The notes under the pieces: model-generated | The model's input: only the letters and a program-made list of their open reading frames with translations | Databases searched by the model: none | Told to the model about the DNA's origin: nothing | Assembly: GCA_937982605.1 (NCBI GenBank) | Contig: CALJLC010000319.1 | Coordinates: forward strand, 1-7,645 | DNA from: an uncultured Gemmatimonadales bacterium | Lineage (GTDB): Bacteria; Gemmatimonadota; Gemmatimonadetes; Longimicrobiales; Gaopeijiaceae | Direction of reading: 5' to 3' | DNA: 7,645 bases | In this document: piece by piece, positions 1-5,883 of the stretch | Layout of the letters: every line of letters starts with the position of its first letter | How positions within the stretch are numbered: position 1 is the stretch's first letter | Made by a program: the position numbers and the translations under genes

Positions 1-1
1 C

Positions 2-298
2 TTTCCGCCTGAGGTGAGCGAGCAGGTCCGCGCCGTCGCCGGGGGGATCGCGGGGACGAAGACATTCGAGTACGTCCTCCTTCCGCGCGCCCCGGGGCGG
101 CGGCAGATCCCTCCCCTGCAGGTCGCGTACTTCGACGCGGACGCGGGCGCGTACCGTATCGCGTCGAGCGACGCGCCGGGGCCGACCCTTTCGGGAAACG
201 TCCCGGCGGGAGCCGCCGGGGGGCGCGGCGGCGGGGGGCCCCCACGCGCGGGGGACATCCCCGGCCCGCGGGCCGGTTCGGGAGACGTCCCGTCGTGA
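2..298 (+). CDS. batD: BatD-family protein, part before an in-frame stop (5' end outside window)
   Basis: This is the interior of a BatD (oxygen tolerance/aerotolerance) protein, a large periplasmic beta-sandwich protein held by a C-terminal membrane anchor. It is known from Bat operons linked to MoxR ATPases and envelope stress. The frame is open to the left edge, so the true start lies upstream. The stretch GTKTFEYVLLPRAPG followed by IPPL and YFDADAG (positions about 50-150) is the typical last beta-sandwich domain of BatD. After position 190 it becomes a Gly/Pro-rich linker carrying three G-[D/N]-[V/I]-P motifs. A TGA at 296-298 then stops the frame. The same frame carries on after the TGA with the expected BatD C-terminus, so this is one gene split by a single codon. 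The cause could be a real nonsense mutation or a base error. The BatD assignment is firm because batE follows directly. Confidence 0.82.
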   Translation, partial: FPPEVSEQVRAVAGGIAGTKTFEYVLLPRAPGRRQIPPLQVAYFDADAGAYRIASSDAPGPTLSGNVPAGAAGGRGGGGPPRAGDIPGPRAGSGDVPS

Positions 299-307
299 CC
301 CGCCGGG
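191..307 (+). repeat. In-frame imperfect direct repeat in the BatD linker
   Basis: Positions 191-220 and 278-307 match at 26 of 30 bases, offset by 87 bp (29 codons). Both copies are in the coding frame: S-G-N-V-P-A-G-A-A-G in the first, S-G-D-V-P-S-stop-P-A-G in the second. A third, shorter echo, G-D-I-P, lies at 251-262, exactly 10 codons before the G-D-V-P at 281-292. One of the four mismatches (G209 versus T296) turns the Gly codon GGA of copy one into the TGA stop of copy two. The region is extremely GC-rich with G and C runs (about 229-243), which favour slippage and sequencing error. Confidence 0.7.
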
Positions 308-856
308 ATCACGCGCGGCGGGGTCTCCCAGCTCCGGGAGGACATCCGCTTCATCCGGCTCGGCAACCTCGAGCTGCGCCGCGGCTCGGGCGGACCGATC
401 TTCGGCACCGCGGGCTTCTGGCTCTTCCTCCTCCTGCCGATGGTCGCCGTGGCGGGGGCCGTGGCGCTGCGCCGGCACCAGGACCTTCTGGCCGGAGACG
501 TGGCGTACGCCCGCGGGCGACAGGCCGGCCGGGTGGCCAGGCGGCGACTCGCCGAGGCCCGTCGACTGGCCGGAGAGGAAGACACGCGCGCCTTCTACGC
601 CGAGGTGGCGAGGGCGCTGAGGGGCTTCGTGGCGGATCGGCTCAACCTGGCGGAGGCCGGGCTCCGGACGGAGCAGCTCGAGGAGGCCCTGGAGCGACGG
701 GCCCTCGATCCGTCCGTCCGCGAGGAGCTGCGCGCCTGCCTCGAGCACTGCGACCGGCAGCGATTCGCGCCGCCGGTCTCCGATCCGGGCGAGCGATCCC
801 GATTCCTGGAGCGCGCGTCGGCGCTGATGGGCGCGCTGGACCGGGGGCTCCGATGA
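299..856 (+). CDS. batD: BatD C-terminal part (membrane anchor and cytoplasmic domain), separated by the TGA at 296-298
   Basis: Counting residues from position 299, this 185-residue stretch is in the same frame as the upstream BatD piece. It begins with the juxtamembrane motif QLREDIRFIR (residues 11-20), which is characteristic of BatD just before its anchor. One hydrophobic segment follows (about residues 39-57, positions 413-469), then a basic, mostly helical cytoplasmic tail with FYAEVARALRGFVADRLNL (residues 99-117), typical of the BatD C-terminal domain. No ATG, GTG or TTG occurs in frame between the stop and position 440. If translated on its own it would have to start at the ATG at 440, inside the membrane segment, which would leave a useless fragment. 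It is therefore best read as the second half of one gene. Its TGA (854-856) overlaps the batE ATG (853-855), a classic translational coupling arrangement. Confidence 0.78.
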   Translation, partial: PAGITRGGVSQLREDIRFIRLGNLELRRGSGGPIFGTAGFWLFLLLPMVAVAGAVALRRHQDLLAGDVAYARGRQAGRVARRRLAEARRLAGEEDTRAFYAEVARALRGFVADRLNLAEAGLRTEQLEEALERRALDPSVREELRACLEHCDRQRFAPPVSDPGERSRFLERASALMGALDRGLR

Positions 857-1647
857 CGGGCGGGCGTCGCGGTGCGCGGCGGGGTCGGTCGCTCCTCCGA
901 GGCGTGGCGGTGCTCGCGGTCGTGATGACGCCACCGTCGTGGGCCGCCGCGCAGGAGGAGATCGTCGCCCGGGGCAACCAGGCGTACCAGGCGGGGGAGT
1001 GGGCCGCGGCGATCGAGGCCTACGAGTCGGTGCGCGAGGCGGGCTTCGACGGCCCGGGTCTGCAGTACAACCTGGGCAACGCCTACTTCAAGGCGGGGGA
1101 GCTGGGGCGGGCGATCCTCCACTGGGAGCGGGCCGCGGCGCTCGCGCCCGGCGACCCCGACGTACGGGCCAACCTGGCGCTGGCCCGCTCGCTCACCGCC
1201 GACGCCATCGAGCCGCTTCCCGAGTTCTGGCTGATCTCGCTCGCGTCGTGGTGGGTCGACCTCCTCCCGCGGGGAGCCCTCGTCGGGGCGGTGGCCGCGG
1301 GGTGGCTGGCGCTCTGCGCCGGGCTGGTGGCGCTGGTCCTGCTGCGCGCCGAGAGAGGCCGACGCCCGGCGCGGTGGATGGCCGTCGGCGGTGCCCTGGT
1401 CGTGCTCGTGCTCGGCATCAATCTGGTCGTGAGAGAGCTCGGAGTCGGGCGAGCGGAGCGCGCGGTGATTCTGGCCGAAGCGGGGGAGGTCCGTTCGGCC
1501 CCGGCCCAAGATGACGATCTGACGCTCTTCGAGATCCACGAAGGCACGACCGTGAGGCTCGACCAGCGGGCCGGGGAGTGGGCCGAGGTCGTCCTGGACG
1601 ACGGCAAGGTCGGCTGGGTCCCCGTGTCCGCTCTCGAGATCATCTGA
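853..1647 (+). CDS. batE: BatE-type TPR protein with C-terminal SH3-like domain
   Basis: This 264-residue envelope protein matches BatE of Bat operons, thought to act with BatA/B/D in a membrane-linked protein-maintenance or stress complex. The domains in order are a Sec signal peptide (basic residues 4-16, hydrophobic core 17-30, likely cleavage after A33 in AAAQ); two TPR repeats (about 36-103, with LQYNLGNAYFKAGE at 70-83 and AILHWERAAALAPGD at 87-101); two membrane segments (about 142-165 and 175-194); and a small SH3-like domain (about 203-264) with the usual ending GKVGWVPVSALEII. The ATG overlaps the batD stop as ATGA, which sets the start. A longer reading from a GTG at 295 in this frame only runs through the shadow of batD. 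The gene is complete and shows no sign of decay, unlike batD. Confidence 0.88.
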   Translation: MTGGRRGARRGRSLLRGVAVLAVVMTPPSWAAAQEEIVARGNQAYQAGEWAAAIEAYESVREAGFDGPGLQYNLGNAYFKAGELGRAILHWERAAALAPGDPDVRANLALARSLTADAIEPLPEFWLISLASWWVDLLPRGALVGAVAAGWLALCAGLVALVLLRAERGRRPARWMAVGGALVVLVLGINLVVRELGVGRAERAVILAEAGEVRSAPAQDDDLTLFEIHEGTTVRLDQRAGEWAEVVLDDGKVGWVPVSALEII

Positions 1648-1660
1648 CCCGACGCCCCAC

Positions 1661-1665
1661 AGGAG
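1661..1665 (+). promoter_or_regulatory. Ribosome binding site of the CGCP protein
   Basis: AGGAG lies seven bases before the ATG at 1673. It is the clearest Shine-Dalgarno on the left side of the window. It supports independent initiation of this gene inside a transcript shared with batE. Confidence 0.7.
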
Positions 1666-1672
1666 ATCCGGC

Positions 1673-2446
1673 ATGGCGCGCAGCTTCCCCCTGGTCGCGG
1701 CCCTCGGGCTCGCGCTCGCGGTCTCTCCGGCCCCTGCCGACGCGCAGACCCCGACGAGGGTGATGGTCCGCGTGACGCCGCACGACGCCAAGATCATCGG
1801 ATCGGGCGTCGGCGGCGCCCGGGTGACGATCCGGGATGCCCGGACCGGCGAGGTTCTCGCCGAGGGCACGCAGGAGGGCGGCACCGGCGACACGTCGCTC
1901 ATCATGGGCACCCGCGAGCGCGGCCGGAGCGTATACGACACGGACGGGGCCGCCGGCTTCCTCGCGGAGCTCGCGCTCAGCGAGCCGACCTGGGTCGAGA
2001 TCGTCGGCGAAGGGCCTCTGGGCACGCCCGACGCCCTCCGGCGCGCGGTCAGCACGACTCTGCTCGTGCCCGGGCGCGACGTCCTCGGGGACGGGATCGT
2101 CCTCGAGCTGCTCGGCTTCACCGTGGAGCTGCGGGAGCCGGCCGAGGGGAGCCGTCTTCCGGCGGGCAGGCCCCTCGACGTGCTCGCGCGCGTCACGATG
2201 CTGTGCGGCTGTCCGACGTCGCCGGGTGGCACCTGGGACTCCGACGGCTACGAGATCGTCGCCCGGGTGCTGCGGAACGGGGTGGTCGTGTCCGAGACCT
2301 CGCTGTCGTACGCCGGCGAGACCAGCATGCACGGCGCCACGCTTCCCGCGATGGACGCGGGCGAGATCGTGCTCGAGGTCCTCGCCCTGGACGAGGCGCG
2401 CGGCAACTTCGGGCTCGCGCGGCGGAGCTACCGGGTCGGCGGCTGA
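1673..2446 (+). CDS. Sec-secreted protein of unknown function with a CGCP motif
   Basis: I do not recognise this 257-residue protein. It starts at an ATG preceded by AGGAG (1661-1665) at good spacing. Residues 1-24 form a clear Sec signal peptide (hydrophobic 6-19, cleavage likely after ADA at 22-24). The mature part looks all-beta. Residues 28-60 (VMVRVTPHDAKIIGSGVGGA, then VTIRDARTGEVLAEG) resemble a carboxypeptidase-regulatory or Ig-like strand pattern. Residues 165-257 form a second possible beta-sandwich ending in an alternating strand, LEVLALDEARGNFGLARRSY. The only two cysteines of the mature chain are C178 and C180 in MLCGCPTSPGG, followed by W188 and D189. A Cys-X-Cys-Pro pair in an exported domain could be a disulphide or a metal ligand set, which is inference. 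It lies 25 bp after batE in the same direction and is probably cotranscribed. Its 3' end overlaps the opposing LLM gene by 19 bp. Confidence 0.8.
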   Translation: MARSFPLVAALGLALAVSPAPADAQTPTRVMVRVTPHDAKIIGSGVGGARVTIRDARTGEVLAEGTQEGGTGDTSLIMGTRERGRSVYDTDGAAGFLAELALSEPTWVEIVGEGPLGTPDALRRAVSTTLLVPGRDVLGDGIVLELLGFTVELREPAEGSRLPAGRPLDVLARVTMLCGCPTSPGGTWDSDGYEIVARVLRNGVVVSETSLSYAGETSMHGATLPAMDAGEIVLEVLALDEARGNFGLARRSYRVGG

Positions 2447-3501
2447 GCCGAGGCCTCCGCGGCCTTCCGCTTCGCGATCTCCCGCCTCACCGCGGGGGCG
2501 ATCTCCGTCCCGAGGATCTCGATCGCGCGGAGCACCTTCTCGTGGGGCATCGGCCCCACGGTGAGCTGGATCAGCGTCCGGTCGTGCCGGAAGATCTCCC
2601 ACTGATGGAGGATCTTGTCGACGATGGCGCGCGCGTCTCCCAGGAAGAGCGCGCCCCGGAGCTTCGCTTCCGCGTCGAACTGCGCCCGTGTGGGCGGCGG
2701 CCAGCCCCGCTCCCGGCCGATGCGCCCCATCGTCTCGGCGAAGGGCGGAAAGGCGAGCTCCGCGGCCTCCTCGGGGTCGTCCGCGACGAAGCCGTGTGCG
2801 TTGATGCTGAGCGGCAGCGCGGCCGGATCGTGACCGGCCCGCTCGGCCGCTTCCCGGTAGAGCCGGGCGAACGGCGCGAAGCGCTCCGGCATGCCCCCGA
2901 TGATGGCGAGCGCCATCGGGAGCCCGAGCGTCGCGGCCCGCACCACCGAGGGTGGGTTGCCGCCGACGGCGATCCAGACGGGGATCGGATCCTGCACCGG
3001 CCGGGGCCAGACCTCACGGCCTGCGATCGGCGGACGATGCCGCCCGCCCCACGTGACCTCGATGCCTTCTCGTAGCCTGAGCAGGAGGTCGAGCTTCTCG
3101 GCGAAGAGCTCGTCGTAGTCGGCGAGGTCCTGACCGAAGAGCGGGAACGACTCGGTGAACGATCCTCGACCGGCCATGATCTCGGCCCGGCCGTTCGAGA
3201 TCAGGTCCACGGTGGCGAAGTCCTGGAAGACCCGGACGGGGTCGTCCGAGCTCAGCACCGTCACGGCGCTGGTGAGCCGGATGCGCTCGGTGCGTGCCGC
3301 CGCGGCGGCGAGGAGCGTGGCCGGAGAGGACGAGACGTAGTCGGGGCGGTGGTGCTCGCCGATCCCGAAGACGTCGAGGCCGACGCGGTCGGCGGTCTCG
3401 ATCTCCTCGAGCAGGCGCGCCACGCGTTCGGTCGCGCCCGTCTGTGCTCCCGTGACGGGATCGAGGGTGGACTCGACGAACGAATAGATCCCGATCTCCA
3501 T
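2428..3501 (-). CDS. LLM-class flavin-dependent oxidoreductase (luciferase-like monooxygenase)
   Basis: This 357-residue cytoplasmic protein is a bacterial-luciferase-like TIM barrel, the family that uses reduced FMN or F420 to oxidise or reduce small organic substrates. The N-terminus MEIGIYSFVE, then GIGEHHRPDY (47-56), PATLLAAAAARTERIRLTSA (60-79) and VLSSDDPVRVFQDFATVDL (82-100), is the usual barrel core. The segment GRAEIMAGRGSFTESFPLFG (104-123) is typical of the Atu2307/SP_0267 subgroup. PRPVQDPIPVWIAVGGNPPS (167-186) and a C-terminal region with PHEKVLRAIEILGTEIAP (319-336) complete the family length. The substrate is unknown. It is transcribed leftward, alone, divergent from the hydrolase pair, and converges on the CGCP gene with a 19-bp coding overlap. 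The ATG at 3499-3501 starts exactly at the family N-terminus. The Shine-Dalgarno is weak (GGGGAG about 11 bases upstream). Confidence 0.93.
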   Translation of the reverse strand: MEIGIYSFVESTLDPVTGAQTGATERVARLLEEIETADRVGLDVFGIGEHHRPDYVSSSPATLLAAAAARTERIRLTSAVTVLSSDDPVRVFQDFATVDLISNGRAEIMAGRGSFTESFPLFGQDLADYDELFAEKLDLLLRLREGIEVTWGGRHRPPIAGREVWPRPVQDPIPVWIAVGGNPPSVVRAATLGLPMALAIIGGMPERFAPFARLYREAAERAGHDPAALPLSINAHGFVADDPEEAAELAFPPFAETMGRIGRERGWPPPTRAQFDAEAKLRGALFLGDARAIVDKILHQWEIFRHDRTLIQLTVGPMPHEKVLRAIEILGTEIAPAVRREIAKRKAAEASAQPPTR

Positions 3502-3655
3502 CTGCGCTCACGCTCCCCGGTCGCTGCTCCGACTCGGCGGGCCCTCGCGGCCCCGCTCGCGGCGTCAGGTACCGCGAAAGGCGCCCCGGGTTCGAGCGTA
3601 GGTTGCAGCGGCGAGCGGACAACGGAAGGCCACGAGGCCGGCAGGGAGGGGCGGC
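3502..3655. other. Divergent intergenic region between the LLM gene and the hydrolase pair
   Basis: This 154-bp stretch is one of the two longest non-coding stretches here and must hold the promoters of both divergent units. I see no strong consensus promoter, operator palindrome or riboswitch. The only distinct element is the purine-rich Shine-Dalgarno just before position 3656. Confidence 0.5.
3644..3650 (+). promoter_or_regulatory. Ribosome binding site supporting the GTG start at 3656
   Basis: GGGAGGG lies five bases before the GTG at 3656. It is stronger and better spaced than anything before the alternative GTG at 3698, so it favours the longer protein start. Confidence 0.6.
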
Positions 3656-4456
3656 GTGAGGAACGGGGACGGGGGCGCACGGGAAGGCGCCCGAGGGGTG
3701 AGCTGGTCGCGTCGCGATTTCCTCGGAGGGTCCGCGGCGCTCGTGCCGGTGCTGCTGGGCTGCTCCGATACCGGAACCGGACCCGGGGACGACCCGGTCG
3801 ACCCGCGGCTCACGGTCGTGCCGACCGCGCCCACGCGAAGCGCCGTGGTGGGGGAGTCCGCGCTCGGCCTCGGGGCGGCGCGTGACGGCCTCCTCTACGT
3901 CCCCGCGTCCTACGACCCGGGCACGCCGGCGCCCCTCTTCGTCGGGCTGCACGGCGCCGGCGGCGCCGCGGAGAACTGGCAGGGCTTCTACGACGCCTGC
4001 GAGGCGCGGGGCATGGTGCTCCTGGCCGTCGACTCGAGGCAGAGCACGTGGGACCGGATCCGCGGAACCTTCGCCGCGGACGTGACGTTCATCGACCGGG
4101 CGCTCGCCCACACCTTCGATCGCGTGGCCGTGGACCCCGACCGCATCGTGCTCGGCGGTTTCTCGGACGGGGCGTCCTACGCCCTCTCGCTGGGCCCTTC
4201 GAACGGGAACCTCTTCCTGCAGCTCATCGCGTTCTCGCCGGGCTTCGCCAACCCGACGCAAGGCCGGGTCGGCCGACCGAGGATCTTCGTCTCGCACGGC
4301 CGCAACGACGGCATCCTGCCGGTCACGGCCAGCCGGGACCGCATCGTGCCGTTCTTCGAGGAGGACGGATACGACGTGACGTACCTCGAGTTCGACGGAG
4401 CGCACGAGGTGCCCCGCGAGGTGGGCAGCGCGGCGCTGGACTGGTTCCTCGGTTGA
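3656..4456 (+). CDS. Tat-exported lipoprotein alpha/beta-hydrolase (esterase, PHB-depolymerase-like), copy 1
   Basis: This 266-residue exported serine hydrolase resembles the small esterase/poly(3-hydroxybutyrate) depolymerase-like group; the substrate is not known. The N-terminus has a twin-arginine motif SRRDFLG (R19, R20), a hydrophobic stretch and a lipobox LLGC (C36). It is probably exported folded through Tat and lipid-anchored. A Gly/Asp/Pro linker (37-60) precedes the enzyme domain. The oxyanion motif HGAGG is at 99-103, the nucleophile elbow GGFSDG gives Ser170, SHGRND gives Asp218, and FDGAH gives His250, so the triad looks complete. GTG 3656 is chosen for its Shine-Dalgarno. A GTG at 3698 would give VSWSRRDF, which lines up closely with the start of copy 2 and remains possible. 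Copy 2 follows after 20 bp, so the two are almost certainly one operon. Confidence 0.9.
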   Translation: MRNGDGGAREGARGVSWSRRDFLGGSAALVPVLLGCSDTGTGPGDDPVDPRLTVVPTAPTRSAVVGESALGLGAARDGLLYVPASYDPGTPAPLFVGLHGAGGAAENWQGFYDACEARGMVLLAVDSRQSTWDRIRGTFAADVTFIDRALAHTFDRVAVDPDRIVLGGFSDGASYALSLGPSNGNLFLQLIAFSPGFANPTQGRVGRPRIFVSHGRNDGILPVTASRDRIVPFFEEDGYDVTYLEFDGAHEVPREVGSAALDWFLG

Positions 4457-4476
4457 CCGCCGCAGGCGAGCCCGGC

Positions 4477-5250
4477 GTGTCGGTCTCTCGGCGTGCCTTC
4501 GTCCGGATGGCCGGAGGCGCCGCCCTCTCCGCGGCGCTCCCCGGCTGCGGTACCGATCTGGTCGGGAGCGGCGGGGCACCGCCGCGAGGGGCGCGTCTCA
4601 CCGCCCGCCCCGGTGAGCCGACGACGGAGGCGCAGCCGGGCATCGGCTGGATCGATCTCAATCGCACGGGCCGGGACGCCCGGCTGTGCGTGCCGGTCGG
4701 GTACGACCCGGAGACCCCGGCGCCGCTCTTCGTGACGCTGCACGGTCGGGGTGGCGGGGCTGCCGACTGGGACGGCTTCCAGACGGCGTGTGATACCCGC
4801 GGCATGGTCATGCTGGCGGTCGAGTCGCGCGGGGTGACCTGGGACCGGATCGGGGCGGGCTTCTACGGTCCCGACGTGGCCTACATGGACGCCGCGCTCG
4901 CCCTCACCTTCGGGCGCTGTCGCATCGACCCGGCGCGCGTCGCGCTCGCCGGCTTCTCGGACGGCGCCTCCTACGCGCTGTCGCTCGGGCCGACGAACGG
5001 GGACCTGTTCACCCATCTCGTGGCGTACAGCCCCGGCCTCACCGCCCCGAACGAGCTCGTGGGGATGCCCAGGATCTGGGTCTCCCACGGGCGCCAGGAC
5101 ACCGTTCTGGACCCGGATCGCACGGAGCAGGTGGTCATCCGGTCGCTCGTGGACGCGGGTTATCTCGTCGAGTACGTTCCCTTCGACGGCGGACACGAGG
5201 TACCCGGCGAGATCGCCTCGCAGTCGCTCGACTGGTTCCTCGGGGTCTGA
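4477..5250 (+). CDS. Tat-exported lipoprotein alpha/beta-hydrolase, copy 2 (tandem paralogue)
   Basis: This 257-residue protein is a paralogue of the preceding hydrolase; more than half of the enzyme-domain residues are identical by eye, including FSDGASYALSLGP. It has its own twin-arginine motif SRRAFV (R5, R6), a hydrophobic segment and a lipobox-like LPGC (C24; proline at the second position is unusual). The oxyanion region is LHGRGGG (88-94). The triad is Ser161 in AGFSDG, Asp208 in SHGRQD and His240 in FDGGH, all intact. Differences cluster around the pocket: HGRGG replaces HGAGG, and the loop after the catalytic Asp is DTVLDPDR instead of DGILPVTA. These hint at a different substrate, which is inference. 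The GTG at 4477 follows a weak AGGCGAG. A TTG at 4453 overlapping the previous stop (TTGA) is an alternative start. A frame open from 4048 is only the shadow of copy 1. Confidence 0.9.
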   Translation: MSVSRRAFVRMAGGAALSAALPGCGTDLVGSGGAPPRGARLTARPGEPTTEAQPGIGWIDLNRTGRDARLCVPVGYDPETPAPLFVTLHGRGGGAADWDGFQTACDTRGMVMLAVESRGVTWDRIGAGFYGPDVAYMDAALALTFGRCRIDPARVALAGFSDGASYALSLGPTNGDLFTHLVAYSPGLTAPNELVGMPRIWVSHGRQDTVLDPDRTEQVVIRSLVDAGYLVEYVPFDGGHEVPGEIASQSLDWFLGV

Positions 5251-5402
5251 CGCGTCGGGGTGGTCCCGGCGCCGCCGCCCGAGCCTCGCGCGCGTGCAGC
5301 TTCCGTCAACGAATCCGCCTTTTCGGGGGTCTCATGCTCGAACGACCGAGACCGGCTCGAGGCCTTCCGCCCCGCCTGCCCCGCCGACCCGCACGAACTT
5401 CG
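5251..5402. other. Intergenic region between hydrolase copy 2 and the cytochrome gene
   Basis: This 152-bp stretch contains no convincing gene. It carries one small inverted repeat, GGTCTC at 5328-5333 and GAGACC at 5348-5353, with a 14-base loop and no T-tract, so it is not a standard terminator. An ATG at 5334 is in frame with the cytochrome but would add an Arg/Pro-rich stretch before the lipoprotein signal, so I leave it out. No clear promoter or Shine-Dalgarno is visible upstream of 5403. Confidence 0.45.
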
Positions 5403-5873
5403 ATGACGCAAGCCCGCATATTCCGCGCCCTCCCCGCGCTCGCCCTCCTCGTCGTCCACGGCTGTGCCTCCGGGGGCTCGCCCGCCGCCGAGTCGATGCC
5501 CGCTCCCTCGACCGGGGCCGCCATGGCCGCGGAGGAGGTGGAGCCCACGACCGCGGACGGGATCTACACCCTGGCCCAGGCGGAGCGCGGCCGCGCTCTC
5601 TTCCAGAGCACCTGCTCCGAGTGTCACGACGTCGAGGACTGGACCGACGCGTCCTTCCGCGGACGCTGGGAGGACGAGTCCGTCTTCCAGCTCTGGTACT
5701 ACATCAACGACCGGATGCCGTACGACGATCCGTGGAGCCTGTCGCGCCAGCAGGTGACCGACGTGCTCACCTACATCCTGCAGCTCAACGAGCTGCCGGC
5801 CGGCGACGCCGAGCTGGCCACGGACGACGACTCGATCGACGACTACTGGATCGCGTGGAGCGCCGCTCGCTGA
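5403..5873 (+). CDS. Monoheme c-type cytochrome, lipoprotein
   Basis: This 156-residue protein starts with a lipoprotein signal: MTQARIFRALPALALLVVHGC, where C21 would be lipidated. A 35-residue Ala/Pro/Glu linker follows. The heme site is CSECH (C71, C74, H75), and M105 in NDRMPYDDP is the expected sixth ligand. The stretch SLSRQQVTDVLTYILQLNELPAG (112-134) is the C-terminal helix signature of class I cytochromes c, as found in small electron carriers attached to periplasmic dehydrogenases. The tail (135-156) is strongly acidic (DDDSIDDYW) and may be a docking surface, which is inference. It probably shuttles electrons at the outer face of a membrane; its redox partner is not in the window. 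It follows the hydrolases by about 150 bp in the same direction, so cotranscription is uncertain. The ATG at 5403 is chosen because it places the signal peptide at the N-terminus, although no good Shine-Dalgarno precedes it. Confidence 0.87.
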   Translation: MTQARIFRALPALALLVVHGCASGGSPAAESMPAPSTGAAMAAEEVEPTTADGIYTLAQAERGRALFQSTCSECHDVEDWTDASFRGRWEDESVFQLWYYINDRMPYDDPWSLSRQQVTDVLTYILQLNELPAGDAELATDDDSIDDYWIAWSAAR

Positions 5874-5883
5874 CGACGCCCGG

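Noticed and set aside
295..1647. 450-residue frame starting at GTG 295 and ending with batE
   Set aside because: Residues before position 853 are Arg/Gly/Pro-rich and out of frame with the clear BatD sequence. Only the part from ATG 853 is a real protein. A gene caller could take this long version because the batD stop frees the start.
595..2232. 545-residue minus-strand frame
   Set aside because: It is antisense to batD, batE and the CGCP gene. Its translation is low-complexity Arg/Ser/Pro with no recognisable domain, as expected for a GC-rich shadow.
3595..3622. Possible minus-strand promoter for the LLM gene (TTGTCC, 16 bases, TACGCT)
   Set aside because: It has only four and three matches to the sigma-70 boxes in a GC-rich background, which is too weak to list as a feature.
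4048..4476. N-terminal extension of hydrolase copy 2 back to ATG 4048
   Set aside because: It lies wholly over copy 1 in another frame, is Arg/Gly/Pro-rich, and would bury the Tat signal in the middle of the protein.
3014..4579. 521-residue minus-strand frame
   Set aside because: It lies antisense to hydrolase copy 1 and out of frame over the LLM gene, with an Arg-rich translation and no family resemblance.
5328..5353. GGTCTC / GAGACC inverted repeat as a terminator or operator
   Set aside because: It has a six-base stem with a 14-base loop and no U-tract. It is expected by chance at this composition.
5334..5402. Upstream ATG at 5334 as the cytochrome start
   Set aside because: It would place an Arg/Pro-rich 23-residue stretch before the lipoprotein signal peptide, and it has no proper Shine-Dalgarno.
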